Shown here: piece by piece, positions 24,869-41,721 of the stretch
Layout: each line of letters opens with the position of its first letter
How positions within the stretch are numbered: the stretch's first letter is position 1
DNA from: Tillus elongatus
Taxonomy: Eukaryota > Arthropoda > Insecta > Coleoptera > Cleridae
DNA length: 64,000 nt
Assembly: GCA_964006375.1 (NCBI GenBank)
Contig: OZ023267.1
Coordinates: 83,082,906 to 83,146,905 of the forward strand
Direction: 5' to 3'
Made by a program: the position numbers and the translations under genes
Notes under the pieces: model-generated
Seen by the model: the letters and a program-made list of their open reading frames with translations, nothing else
Database searches by the model: none
What the model was told of the DNA's origin: nothing

Positions 24869-26021
24869 GTATGTGTTATTACCAGCTACAGCCGTTTTTG
24901 GTCTTCCTATTATTGGCTTATCTTTGACATTACCAGTTTCGTTAATTTGTTTCAATATTTTGGAAACATACCCTTCATTAATTTGTGGCCAGACTCATAA
25001 AACACAAGCACATTTCTTTACAAAGCTTCCTGTCACCGTAGCCCAACATCACTAATATTTCAATTCTTAGCTTTTTGCTCAATTCTGCCATAATAAAAAT
25101 TATTATTCATTTCTGTAAGTTCTTTATTTTCCAATATGAAGCTCTAAAGTATTACAAACTACAGATAACTGACAGAAAAACAATGCTGAAAACTGGCAGC
25201 TGAAAATACTATCACATTTTTTTCAATTGGTAACTTGATAAGAAATTGATTAATGAAATCCAAAGGAAGGTAATTTTTAAGAAATTTATTTTTTTTGCAA
25301 TTATTTTCTTATTAATCCAGATTACATTTTCACAGTGCCGTTGCTAAGAAGGAGATGTTCTTTCCGTGAATGCAAAAAAATCATATCTTGCATTTAAAAA
25401 AAGATCTAGTTGTCCCAGAAAACTTGAATATCGCCAGTTGGTAGCAAAAAAATATGACCAAAGAGTTTTTTTTTAACATTTTGTTTTAAAACGAATATTT
25501 CAGGAAATTTGAGTGCCTTTCCATACTTTTTACAAACACTGTATATGCTAATACATAAATATAGCGTGTGTGTGACGTATATGTTGTACCTTTCTTAAAT
25601 CTTTGAACCCTAATCTCCAAACTTACCTTTCATTAATTCATACATATTTCTAATATTCAGGGTATTACATAACGTGATGTCAGTAATGAAAGGAGTTAAT
25701 CTGTCTAAAATTTAGAGAAGAAAAATAACTATAAACATGTGTCTATTTTTGCCTAAGTTTTGAAATACAGAGTGTTAAAAATGTGTTTGTTTTGGTAGGT
25801 ACCTAAACTGTGAAGTAGATTATCTACTTTTATGCAATTTAGTGTGTCTAAATTACGGCTAGAGACACATATTTGAGAAGGAAAAAAGATTCACATTTAA
25901 CCAGCCGCACCCCTATAACTATGACCTTGGCGTACTATTTGAAATAAAAATACAATACGCTGCTGATTTTTTCAAAGACAAAAATTATTCTCAGAATAGT
26001 GCTATACTTTATATGAAAAAA

Positions 26022-26312
26022 AGTCTAGACGCAGCAGGTGCGTTATGAAAGTGAATTTTCATTAAAATGTTTTTAATAGCAAATGCGAGCAGGCATCAAT
26101 CTGATTACCGGTATAGCCTATGTAGTAGAAACAATGTGCCATATTTTATCGAAACTACTTATTGTTTGAAAATGTAAAAAAAATTCCGAAAATAAACTTA
26201 AAGTTGGTTTCCTAGCCAACAAACCTTAGGTTAATAGCAAATTGAGTTATTAAAATTTGAAGGATTTAAAGAAAATTCGCTACCAAAACGCACTTACTGC
26301 GTCCAGATTTTT
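26022..26312. mobile_element. MITE (about 290 bp) with terminal repeat CTGGACGCAGCAAGTGCG
   Basis: Starts ctagacgcagcaggtgcgtt and ends with the near reverse complement aacgcacttactgcgtccag. The inverted ends extend inward through gaaaattcgct. No ORF. Other copies or parts: 27866-28115, 29268-29312, 35470-35790, 38338-38376, 43516-43800 and 49290-49490. Confidence 0.8.
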
Positions 26313-26945
26313 TTTCTTACAAACATGCATCATATTTCAATAAAAAAAATGCAAAAATGCATTAACGAATTTGTTCTACGAAAATTAGCCAAAAATTATA
26401 GACTGTTAAAACATAAATTTAACTAAACCTTCAGTGAAAGCATCAACTTTAACTAAACCGACGGCCAAAACATCAGAGAAAAGGTCTATTTGAAATCAAT
26501 TTTCTGTAAATATTTTAGTAAAATGAAGGGCAATGACGACTGAAGCTGAAACTTAAAGGTTTGCAGACCGCTTTGCTCGCAACACTTTCTTTTCACAGTC
26601 TGTATTTGTTTCACGTTCTTTGCCTAAACATTGCCAATTTTGACGTTTTAAATCGCGACTTTGACGTTTTGAGGAAAACTGCATTTTTTTAACTGCCCAT
26701 AACTCTTTTTCTTTAAACCTAGAGACCTAAATTTTTGTAAGGGGTTCACTCTTTATAATGCAAACACGCGTATCAAATTTGGTTGCCCTTACCTTGTTAT
26801 TTCCGGAGATATACATTAAAAAAAAAAACCACACAAAATTTTCCTGAAAACCTGGGTCCATTTTCCCTGGCTAACGAACTTGTCCAAGGAAGGAATTCAC
26901 CAAATTTGATAGAAATCGGCCCATTATTTTTTGAGTTATCGGTGT

Positions 26946-27793
<848 letters not shown>

Positions 27794-27861
27794 GTGTGTG
27801 TATCACCCTGGTAACTAAAAAATAATGGGCCACCAAATTGGGTATGTGGCTATAGGTTATA

Positions 27862-28115
27862 AAAAGTCTGGACGCAGCGAGTGCGTTATGGAAGTTAATG
27901 TCCATAAAATGTTTTTAATTCCAGCAGGCATCAATTTAGTTACCGGTATAACCTATATAGTAAAAATTTACCATATTTTATTAAAATACCGTATTGTTTG
28001 AAAATGTACAAAAAATTTTGGAAAATAATTAACTTTAACTTTGAATGTTTCTGAGAAAATTGGTTTCCTAGCATTTAATGAAAATTCGCTACCAAAGCAC
28101 ACTTACTGCATGCAT
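27862..28115. mobile_element. MITE, diverged copy
   Basis: Starts gtctggacgcagcgagtgcg and keeps the internal accggtat and ctattgtttgaaaatgta-like blocks of the 26022 copy. The right end (gcacacttactgc) is decayed. Confidence 0.65.
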
Positions 28116-28958
28116 CATATTTCAATTAAAAATGCAACAGTATAAGGAATGTTCGAAAAAAAATATTGCAGTTATCACCAACAAATTATGGGCCACGCTG
28201 TGATTTTCAAAATAATTTTATAAGATGCAGCTCAAGACACCTCATAATTAGCGTATACAATTTTTCTCGTATCTTGCATAATAACAATTATATTGAGCTT
28301 TACCGTAGAAATACGTCACCTTGTATATATGCAAACAGATAAAAACTGAAAGTAAACCCGGATATGGATTCTACGGGGCCTGGTTTGTACTCATTTGAAT
28401 AAATCTTTTTCAAACTCAAACATCGCTGTCTCCTCATTAATGAATTTTTTCTACGAAAATTAGCTAAAATTTATAGACCATTAAACCATAAACGTAACTA
28501 AAGCTACTGCCAAAGCATCAGAGAAAGGGTCTATTTGCAATGAATTTTCTGGAAATATTTTAGTAAAATAAAGGTCGATGATGGCTAAAGCTAAAACTTA
28601 AGAACACTCTTCTTGCAACATTTTATTTACGTAACTCGTATTTATTTCATGTTCTTTGCCTAAATGTTGCCAATTTTTACGTTTCAAATCGTGACTCGGA
28701 CGTTTTTAGGAAAACCCCAAATTTTTTTTCTTCAAATGCCTATAACTTTTTTGAATTTTACCTTATAGATCGAAATTTTGGCACGTGGTTTACTTATTAT
28801 AATACAGACATACGTACCAGATTTGGTTGCCCTTACTTTGTTATTCCCGAAAGAAATCACAAAATTTTCCGGGAAAACCTGTGGCGCATTTCCCGGCTAA
28901 CCAACTTATCCATTCCACTTGCAAAAGGAAAATGCTTACAAAATTTGATCAAAATCGT

Positions 28959-28960
<2 letters not shown>
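28116..28960 (+). repeat. Partial direct copy of the 26340-26940 repeat segment
   Basis: From about 28445 the order tacgaaaattagc, aaagcatcagagaaa, ggtctattt, ttagtaaaat, gttctttgcctaaa and ctaaccaactt matches copy A 26377-26900 in the same orientation, with substitutions. 28116-28440 is unassigned. Confidence 0.6.

Positions 28961-29045
<85 letters not shown>
28961..29045. repeat. (TA)n microsatellite
   Basis: Sits between the two halves of the dispersed repeat: left flank aaatttgatcaaaatcg, right flank ccccagatatgtg in antisense order. Confidence 0.95.
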
Positions 29046-29056
<11 letters not shown>

Positions 29057-29377
29057 AAAATCGTAACAGACCCCAGATATGTGTTCTAGGCACCTAGTTC
29101 CCGCTCATTTGAAGAAATATTTTCAAAATTCTAAAGTCGCGATCTCCTTAGTTAATTTTGTAAAGAAAATTCGCTAAAAGTAAGCCATATGCCAACATTC
29201 AGTTATCAGAAAAAAAGTTAAGAGTATTTAATAAAAAAAGAATGTTCGGTACCAGATTATTTCTATGAAAATTCACCAGCATAAGGCACTTGCTGCGTCC
29301 AGAACATTTTTCATAGATTTCGCTTCATCAGTCCTAATTATGCCGTCCAAAAAATCACGAGTCGTCTTGTATCATCG

Positions 29378-29740
29378 TTAAAATGAATTTACAAAACTCT
29401 TTTCTGCATATCCATTTCTCTCAGATGTTGAACCAAAGATATTGAATAAGGGTGGAAGTTGTGCTTTAACGGAATTCTGTGTATCAAGCTCTTCGAGAGT
29501 CCTGTCTGCAGAGCTACTTGTCTTAAGGATGTTATTTCTTTTATGCATTTTTGGCTTCACGGTGCCAAAACTTTTGTAATTTTCTATTATTCGCCGAACA
29601 CTCCTCCGTGATGGTTTTTGTTTATCTGGATATCAGCAAATATTTGGCACGTTCTTGATCAAACTTGCTTACATTCACCATAGATAATAGAGAAATTTTA
29701 ATAATCTTCGTGAGTATAATTCAGTCGCCCCGGCATAATT
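29378..29740 (-). pseudogene. IS630/mariner-type transposase N-terminal (HTH) relic
   Basis: On the - strand across frames: PGRLNYTHEDY, YGECKQ, RTCQIFAD, then QVALQTGLSKSLIHRI, HNFHPYSISLVQHL and EMDMQKRV. This order (first HTH with YGE, second HTH ending in S-S-VHRIL, then HPY-I-LVQ-L) is that of arthropod transposases with a DUF4817-type HTH. At least three frame changes or stops. The 60-residue frame at 29378-29560 is a shadow of part of it. Confidence 0.6.
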
Positions 29741-30233
29741 TTTATGAATAATTGTCAAATGACAACAAATACTGAGGTTTTTGTAGTTCTCGATAGTTTT
29801 TTTTTTTGACAGGCGTCGCCGTCCAGATTATATAACAACAAAACTTGAAAGCCGTATAACATTTTTTCAATATAAAAGTGTTAAATTGCCAATATTTTGA
29901 AAACTACAAATTTTTGGCAGAGGCAACCTTACCTAAAGTTTCAATGTTAAATAAGATATGATTATAAAAATAAGAGATCACGGTTGGACTTAGGTATGGA
30001 ATATTATATATAACACGTGTCTAAACTTTTGCGTTGAATATAAAAATGCAATAATATGTGTCCTGTCTAAAATAAGCAAGTTAACATCAACACCCTGTAT
30101 ATCCAGAAGTGCCACTATCTGGAAAATACTTTAACCAAGGTGCATCCATCGATTTCAATAAGCTGCCAAATTTAAAAATTTTGCAAAGTCTAGTTTCCGA
30201 GTAATCGATTCCGGGCTTTTGTCGTGGGACAAC

Positions 30234-30236
<3 letters not shown>
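29741..30236. other. No gene recognised
   Basis: AT-rich, nothing recognised. Confidence 0.5.
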
Positions 30237-30330
<94 letters not shown>

Positions 30331-30331
30331 T
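30237..30331. repeat. (TA)n microsatellite
   Basis: About 95 bp with one phase slip near the end (ataatatata). Confidence 0.95.
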
Positions 30332-30399
30332 GAGACATGCTTGGTTCTCGGGTTAAACCGCGTCCAGAATTTGCACATTAAAGACCGCGGAAATCTTTC

Positions 30400-30402
<3 letters not shown>

Positions 30403-30485
<83 letters not shown>
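30403..30485. repeat. (TA)n microsatellite
   Basis: About 83 bp, separated from the previous array by 71 bp of unique sequence. Confidence 0.95.
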
Positions 30486-30487
<2 letters not shown>

Positions 30488-30894
30488 TGTGTGTGTGTTT
30501 TTTAGATCTATTTAGACGCTACATATCGCAGCCCTCGTACATGCTAGAAGAAAAGGTTTTAGATCAAAATTTGGTCGGTAAAAGGCTGCTTCAATAAGCT
30601 TTACTTAGACATACAGCGTGGATCCAAAGGTGTGCTTTTTAACATAAACTTCATTTCTTCCAATGGAACACTCTGTATTTTAGTCAAGTTTGGATTTCTT
30701 ATTTCATTCTTAATCAATAATATGTCAAACATTTTTCTCATTTCAAAAGTTTTCGAGAAAACCCAACAAAAAACGGTTTTCATGTTCCCTTCAATAATGA
30801 TTTTATTTGTCCGCCATCACAACTATTATGTATTATGTCAGTATCATAACTGTTCATCCTAAGATCTATGTCAAATTTTTTAAACTATGAATTT
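30486..30894. other. No gene recognised
   Basis: AT-rich, nothing recognised. Confidence 0.5.
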
Positions 30895-31155
30895 TGAACA
30901 AGGCAGATAGGGAACCGCCAGGTGACCCACGAGCTCGCCTGTCCTGACACCATTCGATTTTTGTGGAGTTATGTAAAACATGTGGTCTATTTTGTTCAAC
31001 CAAGAAATTTGAAGGATTTTATTAACAAAATTACTCGTGCCTGCAGAGAAATTTTGCCTCAGGTTATTAGAAATCCTTGCACTGTAGAGCTTATTAGAAG
31101 ATATGACGTTTGCCAAACAGAAAATAGTCGCCAGTTTGAGCATACATTTTTTACT
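30895..31155 (+). pseudogene. IS630/mariner-type transposase C-terminal relic
   Basis: The + strand frame reads CPDTIRFLWSYVKHVVY (decayed third catalytic region, usually SPDLTPLDFFLWG), then INKITRACREI and FEHTFF at the end. This is the C-terminal tail pattern of the same transposase group as 29378-29740 but on the opposite strand, so it is probably another insertion. Confidence 0.6.
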
Positions 31156-31289
31156 TTGTCATCGTTAACAATGATAATTAACTGTTAATTATATTTTTGG
31201 AATTACCTTTGAAGAACTTTGTTAAGCGAATCACAAGCATTTGTAATTTTTGGTTGCTGGAAAGCAGTTTTTGACAAAAAAGAGTTAGG

Positions 31290-32088
<799 letters not shown>

Positions 32089-32097
32089 CAACCGAAG

Positions 32098-33010
32098 TTG
32101 GAAGAAAGTGCAAGCATATATGTCATATGGGGAGAAATGGAGGAAGCCTTGATTAGGGTCGCAGAAGGTGAACTAGGTCATAAGCGGAAAACACGGAAAC
32201 ACAACTGGATGACAGCAGAAATCATGCTTGAAGAAAGGAGAAGATGTAAAAGTCAAGGAAATCCAGAGAGCTATAAACACATCCAAAGAATTATTAGGGG
32301 GAAAATAAGAGCGGCAAAGAATGACTGGTTAAAGAATCAATGCGATGAGATAGAACAACTACAAGAGCTGCACGCTGAATTTAACATACACAGAAAAATA
32401 AAAGAGGCGTCCGTAGTTTACCGGAAGAGACACTTTTCTAATGTAGAAAACGAACATGGGGAAATGGCACAAGATGATCGGCAGCGAAGAGTTATTTGGG
32501 AGGAATATATTAACAACCTTTTCTACGATAATAGACCTGATATAGAGGTTGCGGAGGACGTAGACCTGTCTGGACCCCCAAAAAACTACTAAAAAAATAC
32601 TAGACGACAGGGGCATTTCCGTACTCCACAGTTTCCTGCCAAGTGGATTACATCACATTTTATCCCCCTGCCAAAAAAGAGTAACGCAACGAAGTGCGAG
32701 GACCATAGGCTGATCAATCTAATAAGCCACACGTTAAAGATATTCCTCAAGATTATTCACTACAGAATTTCCATAAAATGCGAAAGAGGGGCAGGGTCCA
32801 CACAATTTGGATTTAGAAGGGGACTAGTACGAGAGAGGCTATAGTTGCAACTCAAGTATTGATACAGTACTGCAACAACCAAAGGAATGTTGTGATGCTA
32901 TGCTTCATCGACTACGAGAAAGCGTTTAACAGGGTCCAACACCACAAACTCATTTAAATTTTGAAGAGAATGGATATAGACCAGAAGGATATCCGCTGCA
33001 TAGAAAGCCT
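32098..33010 (+). pseudogene. RTE-type non-LTR retrotransposon fragment (linker and RT start)
   Basis: The first frame (32098-32592) encodes WMTAEIMLEERRRCK, IIRGKIRAAKNDWL, CDEIEQLQ and HRKIKE, the conserved linker between endonuclease and reverse transcriptase in RTE-type elements. Beyond a frameshift at about 32593, one reads FIPLPKK (RT motif 1), EDHRLINLISHTLKI (motif 2), TQFGFRRG (motif 2a) and CFIDYEKAFNRV (motif A with its catalytic Asp). The fragment ends near 33010, before the catalytic YADD motif, where inverted repeat sequence resumes. The endonuclease is missing. Confidence 0.82.
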
Positions 33011-33014
33011 TTTT

Positions 33015-34060
33015 TAGCATTTTTTTGCACTTACGGAAAGAACATCTTCTTCTTAGCAACGGCACTATGAAAATGTAATCGGGATTAATAAGAAAAAAAT
33101 TGCAAAAACAATAAGTTTCTTAAAAATTACCTTCAGTTGGATTTCATTAATCAATTTCTTATCAAGTTATCAATTGAAAAAATGTGATAGTATTTGCAGC
33201 TGCCAATTTTAAGCATTGTTTTCTGTCAGTTATCTGTAGTTTGTAATACTTTAGAGAGCTTCATATTGGAAAATAGAGAACTTATAAAAATTAATAATAA
33301 TTATTATTATGGCAGAATTGAGCGAAAAGCTAAGAATTGAAATATTAGTGATGTTGGGCTACGGTGACAGGAAGCTTTGTAAAGAAATGTGCATGTTTTT
33401 TATGAGTCTGGCCACAAATTAATGAAGTGTATGTTTCCAGAACATTGAAAAAAATAACGAAACTGGTAGTGTCAATGATAAGCCAAGAATAGGAAGACCA
33501 AAAACGGCTGTAGCTGGTAATAAGGCATTAGATATATTGTTGTCTTTTTATTAAAGATGGATTGTGCATTCCAGGTTAATTAAACGCGAGTTCAATTATG
33601 TATTCATAATAATGGACAGCATTTTGAACATTGAGTTAGTTGACAAATATTATTGCTGTTTTGTTTTAGTTTTGTTTTGTCAGTCTCTTTTAGAATTAAA
33701 CTTAATAATTAAAGCTAGTTTGCCTCTCATCTGCAGTTTCACCAACGTGATGTCGACTGCTGATAGATAATGTTTATTACCTTATATGCAATTTTATACT
33801 ATTGTATGTTGTAGAAAATATTTTTTACGTTATGAGAATTTGTTGTTGTCAACTAATTGACATTATTGGTTCACCGCTGGTCACATACACATTTTTGTGT
33901 GTCAAATACATGTTTTTTGGGGTTTTCTGATACGCCTTTACTCAGGTCAGGTCAGGTCAGGATCACGTCAGAGTCGGGTTTGGTCAGGTCACGTTGGGTC
34001 AGGTCTAGCCAGGTCAGGTCAGGTGGTTCAGGCCTGCCTGATACAGTGTCTTGCGTATAA
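33015..34060 (-). repeat. Inverted partial copy C of the duplicated repeat
   Basis: 33015-33550 is the reverse complement of copy A 25390-24880 (including gcaacggcactatgaaaatg and the transposase HTH). 33551-34060 is the reverse complement of 21720-21200, with the TGACC tract at 33945-34030. The part corresponding to A 21720-24880 is absent. Confidence 0.75.
33300..33560 (+). pseudogene. Transposase HTH relic in copy C
   Basis: Reads AELSEKLRIEILVMLGYGDR, then after a frameshift NNETGSVNDKPRIGRPKTA and KALDILLSF. This is the best-preserved version of the DUF4817-like HTH seen in antisense at 24870-25065, and it supports the assignment there. Confidence 0.72.
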
Positions 34061-34399
34061 ACAACAACAAAACTCTGGTCCCTTCAACTTGCAATCAAGC
34101 TGGGGAACTTGGAGCAAAAAGCCGTGTTGGAGGGGATGTTATTAAGAAGAAATGTTGGAGCAAAATGTAAACAAGGCTGCTTATAGAAGTCCAACGAAGG
34201 TGTTTTTTCTGATTTGATTTCTATATTTCCTTCCCCCCCAGCACCCCTATTCACGCCAGGTCCCGTAACTGGGGGGGGGGCATTTTACAGCATTTGTTAT
34301 GTTGCTTATGCGTACAGGGTTGGTTTTAAGCGTGCTTTTGTTTTTAAAAAAATCACTTTTGCGATCATCTGCATAATTACATAAATTTTTCTCAATTTT
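34061..34399 (+). repeat. Short direct copy of copy A 20800-21060
   Basis: Shares ggagcaaaaagccgtgttgg, agaagaaatgttggagcaaa and tatagaagtccaacgaag with A, in the same orientation, joined directly to the inverted segment. A G10 run lies near 34269-34278. Confidence 0.7.
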
Positions 34400-35260
<861 letters not shown>

Positions 35261-35469
35261 ATCCGTTATTATATAAGATATGAAAAAAATTTGTATATAT
35301 TAATTATAGGGTGTCTTGAGCTACATCTTAAAATAATATTTCTACAATCACAGGGTGGCCCATAAGTAATTGGTGATACAAATTTCCTTTTTTTTTCTTA
35401 AATCAAACACGCCTTATTGCATTTTTGCATTTTCCATCGAGATATAATGCATGTTTGTAAGAAAAGAAA

Positions 35470-35790
35470 TTCTAGGCGCAGAAAGTGCGTTATGGTAGCG
35501 AATTTTGATCAAATGTTTCATATTTGAATAGCTCAATTTGCTATTAACCTATAAGGTTGACCAAGAAACGTGTTTTTTCGAGAACACTTTAAGTTTACTT
35601 TTGGAAAATTTTGTACATTTTCACACAATAAAGTTATTTTGATGAAACATGGCACATTGTTTCTAATATATAGATTATACTGGTAACCAAATTTGATGCC
35701 TGCTTTCTTAAAAAAACACACATATTTGTTATTAAAAACATTTTAATGAAAATTCACTACCATAACGCACTTGCTGCGTCCAGAGTTTTT
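35470..35790. mobile_element. MITE copy, opposite internal orientation
   Basis: Starts ctaggcgcagaaagtgcg and ends cgcacttgctgcgtccag. Internal blocks (acattgtttcta, ggttgaccaagaaac) are the reverse complement of those in the 26022 copy. Confidence 0.75.
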
Positions 35791-35794
35791 TTCT

Positions 35795-36949
<1,155 letters not shown>

Positions 36950-37123
36950 AAATTCTTGGGTATTAAAATGCTTTATATAAGTATATAAATATAATATAAA
37001 ATGAATCTGAGGTAGGAGCTTCGAGATAATCAGTTCAAAAAAAGTCGACAATTTTTCTGGTGTAGTCTTTTTTTTTTACCTATTTTGTAATATACCTTTA
37101 AAGCTGTAATTTAATGCTTCTCC

Positions 37124-37299
37124 TTACGTTAGCTTTTTAATAAAAAATAAATATCACTTATGGATCAAAGGAATATTCTACATAATATACACAAGGTAGT
37201 AGTGGTCACTGTTACGTTAGCTTTTTAATAAAAAATAAATATCACTTATGGATCAAAGGAATATTCTACATAATATATACAAGGTAGTAGTGGTCACTG
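37124..37299. repeat. Perfect-looking 88-bp tandem duplication
   Basis: The unit starting ttacgttagctttttaat at 37124 is repeated at 37212 with one visible difference (tatacac against tatatac). It looks very recent. Confidence 0.9.
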
Positions 37300-37754
37300 T
37301 CACCGAATGATTTGAATAATTATTAAAATCTGTTCCACAAGATCTGCTGATTAGGACTGACAACATTTGCTTCTTGCAGGGCTAAGAACCAAAAGCACAA
37401 AGCAATTTTTTTTGTAAATAAAGTCAGTTTTTTATGTTTTCTTTAATCTTTTAAGTCGAAATTTAACTAATCAAATGGACAGATTTAGTATAATGGGGTG
37501 GGTACGAAATGTGCGATTCTATCAGATGATTTCATCTGAATACATTCGTTGATTAAAATAAGATATTCTGGGTTACTTTATTATTACAAATAGCAGTTAG
37601 ATCCATACACTAGTTGTGATTCATCAGTAACACAAAGCCATTTAGAACATATTTATGCAACGACCTGCTTAACAAAATTGACATTGTCAGATTTGTGATA
37701 TTTTATGTAATCAGCAGCCTTAATTAATCGATACACTTCGAGCATTAAGCATTT
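37300..37754. other. No gene recognised
   Basis: AT-rich, nothing recognised. Confidence 0.5.
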
Positions 37755-38376
<622 letters not shown>

Positions 38377-38991
38377 ATTTTCTTTAATGAATTTTTTTTA
38401 CTGAATACAAAGATGACATTACACTCGTCTTTTGTATTTTTTAAATAATTATTATAGTTTTTAAGTTTAAATAGGAAGTGGAATGTATTGCAGTTTCTAC
38501 TTATAACTTGAGCGAGACTTAAGAAAATTCGCCCCCGTATCCCAGCTGCTGCGAAAGGACTCATTAAAAGTGCTTTCATCTGTCAAAAAATTAAGAAACA
38601 ATTGAATATCTCGATAACGGTGCACTTAAGATGTCATGTACCTTACATAAAGTTATTACCAATTTTTACGAGGAATCAGAAAATGTAATAATATAAAGGG
38701 TGTTGTGTTTAAAAAAACGAAGTTGGTCTTTACTTCCGGTATAACCGGAAGCAACTTCAAAGTAATTTAATTAGATTTCGCATAACTGCTTATGGCGAAA
38801 TTCAAAATTTTTCTTCAAATTCGAACTGTAAAGTCATAAACTTTTAACGAACGCTTCTCATGACCATGAATTTTTTGAAAATTCGAAATAGTGACTAAAA
38901 AGTTTATGTTGTCTAAGAAACTATAAAATCCTGATATAAGCACCATCACATTATTCGATTCCTTTTTACACAGGAGCAATTGCCATTTCAT
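38377..38991. other. No gene recognised
   Basis: Nothing coding recognised. A short palindrome cttccggtataaccggaag lies at about 38734-38752. Confidence 0.5.
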
Positions 38992-39116
38992 GTGGCATCC
39001 TTTCACACATTACATGGCTTAAATTATCAGTGACATCCTTGCACACTCGTACATGGCTTCTATTACCAGTGGCATCTCATTACACATTTTCTGGTAGCCA
39101 ATTATCTGTGGCATCC
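38992..39116. repeat. Minisatellite, 38-39-bp unit, three copies
   Basis: gtggcatcc or gtgacatcc begins units at 38992, 39030, 39069 and 39108; each unit contains cacac or acaca and atggct or a variant. Confidence 0.75.
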
Positions 39117-39933
39117 GATGTCATAGTCTTGTTAAAAGTAAGGTACATCTCGGCTCCTAGAGTGTGTATTGAAACGCTTCCATGTTTTGTTAGTTGCCTA
39201 TGGTTTTTGACTCTTTTACAAAAAGTTCCGTGCGATGTGACACAGTCTGGTTTGTGGATGGGATGTCACAGATAATGCAATGTGTGTGTGTGTTTGTGTC
39301 CATATAATTATGAGGACAAACCACATGCATGGACGTGATTTGTCGGGTCTTCCCAACTTGTCGGGCCATACACGCGTCCTGACAATTTAGAGACGTGGTT
39401 TTTCGGATTCTCCACCTCTTAAATAACTAATTTTCTGACGATGTCCTGATATATATGTACTATATGCATGTGTGTCTTTTTGAGTTCGTGTTACTAAAAT
39501 TGTCGGGCCCTATAAAAGTGACTGATAAACGCGACCTCCGTGGTCAATTTTTGAAACAGACGTAAATGTGTGTAAGACTCGACAACTGTTTGGTAAAATT
39601 TGTGTAAGTCCCGATAAATATAATTTTTTTTTACCTCGTACAGATAGTAAATGATCTGTTTTCAAGTGACTTGTCCCTGGTTTTATAAATAGCGTCTCTG
39701 TTGTTATTTTTACTGCTTCGTCTGCAAGGGTTATTGACGGGGAATAACGGTACATAATTTTTCCTTGGGCACGAAAACAGATAGCCGTAGGTTATATTTC
39801 AAAGAATATTGAAATATTGTTAAAATTATTTATTAGGGAAATTTCATAGAAAACATTCACTCTTTTTTTCAAACGACACAGAACTCATATTTGGGATGGA
39901 AACATTAGTTTATATATTTTTGTGCATACATAA

Positions 39934-40065
<132 letters not shown>

Positions 40066-41721
40066 TTATAGGGTTAGTATGGGATGGATTTGTATTTCCA
40101 GAAATATTTCTTATTCAAAAAAAAAAAATCTTAACAAAAGCTTTTCCACGTATTTTTTGCTACAAAGTGGCGATATTCAATTTATCCTGGCGTAAACAAC
40201 TTCGTTGCTATGGCAACTAAATCTTTCTTTTTAAATGGAAAGATATGCTATGTGAAAACTGGAACCTATGATGAGCACTGATAAATACACTTGGAGAACC
40301 CAAACCACCGCAACACATATTTCAAAGACCTTACGATCGTTTGGCTGACAACGTCAGCGTCATCAGAGGATGAAAAACTCTAAATTAAAATCAACCGCTA
40401 CTGTGTATTTATATCAAACCTAGGTATCGAACTAATCCGAAGTAAAAGTTGGAGTCGGTGACCATCGTTTGTCTATTGTGCCAATACTTGAACGGGTGAG
40501 GTCAAAGAACTACTTTAGTCTTCTGGTTCACAAATTTATGAGCTTTTATCTAATATAAGGATAATGGGCTTAAAATGAAAGGTACCGAAATATTTAAGGG
40601 AGCTACACCTTCTTTTTGATCTAGAATTTTCACTATGTGAATATTGGAGCAACTAAAGAAAGCCGACATGCACATCTGGCAGACAGATCAATAACAGTGG
40701 CTTATCGTTTTTTAAAACAAACCAAGGGTTTGGCTCAAAATATTAACTTTAAGAAAGGATGAATAATTCAACTAAACTTCTACATAAAAACAAGTATTTA
40801 TATAGATTTTTAATACTATGTAAAAACAAATATTTATATTGCCTTCTTAGATACAAAGAAAACGAAAGGGGGGCCTTTAAGTCGATAGCCAAACATAGAG
40901 TTTAGTATCTGTATAGACCGGCCAAGCTTTTAAAAATAATTTATTATTCTGCCAGATAAATCAACGAGTGTTTAGCTGTTCAAATGCAAAGTGAAAATAA
41001 AGGGCCTGACATTAAAAGTGCCACACGATTTAATGAAGTTTTGTTCTTAATCGACCTTGATATATAAATACTTGGAGTAAAAAGCCGTGTTGGAGGTGGG
41101 CGAACATTATTAAGAAGAAATGTTGGAGCAAAATGTAAAAAAAGCTGCTTATAGAAGTCCAATGAAGGTGTTTTTGCTGATTTAATTTCTATATTTCCTT
41201 CCCCGCCCAGCACCACTATTCACGCCAGGTCCCGTAACTTTTTTTACAGCATTTGTCTTGTTGCTTATGCGCACAGGTTGGTTTTAAGCATGCTTCGGTT
41301 TAAAAAAAAAAGTTTTTGATCAACTGCATAATTACATTAATTTTTTCTGATTTTTTTTCTAATTGAACCTAATTACATTTTTATAGTGGCGTATCAAGAA
41401 CTAGACGCTATTTCCGAAAATGCGAAAAAATCATATCGCCATAAGTACACTTGTAGAACCCAAATCACCACAACACTACAACCTGATACACCTGACCTGA
41501 CCTGACCTGACCTGACCCAACCTGACATTACCAAACCCGACTCTGACGTGATCCTGATCTGACGTGACCTGAGTAAAAGTGTATGAGAAAACCCAATAAA
41601 ACCCAAAAAACATGCATGTTACACCAAAAAAAAACAATGTTATCTTGGTATGTGTCTGTTACCAGCGATGAACCAATAATGTCAATAAGGTGACAACAAC
41701 AAATTCTCATAACGTAAACAC

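Larger units (their letters stand above)
21700..25065 (-). pseudogene. IS630/mariner-type transposase relic with DUF4817-like HTH, interrupted
   Basis: On the - strand the pieces read, N- to C-terminal: an HTH start at about 25065-24870 (decayed IGYGD-like, then ETGSV-DKP-IGRPKT); a middle piece at 23980-23555 with RYWSQHNPHWMLEAPTQ, the conserved block after the first catalytic Asp; and an end piece at 21990-21700 with QYLDEVF and LDLTPCDWFL followed by YRDRPLNLEDLKAI, the third catalytic region and tail. It is full of stops. It was split by a non-LTR element (23984-24868) and by a 1,555-bp LTR-like insertion (21992-23546). The equivalent relic in copy B lacks both. Confidence 0.7.
19024..26945 (+). 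repeat. Multi-kilobase duplicated repeat, copy A
   Basis: Begins at a (TG)n run (gtgtgtttgtgtccatataatt) and ends at a (CA)n array. It is collinear and highly similar to copy B (39284-44450) in the same orientation. Copy A carries additions that B lacks: 21992-23546 (LTR-like), 23984-24868 (non-LTR) and 24946-25760 (probably lost from B). B has its own segment at 41722-42358. Inside are a (TA)n array, a TGACC-rich tract, an IS630-type transposase relic and a 290-bp MITE. Inverted parts recur at 31566-36790. Confidence 0.8.
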
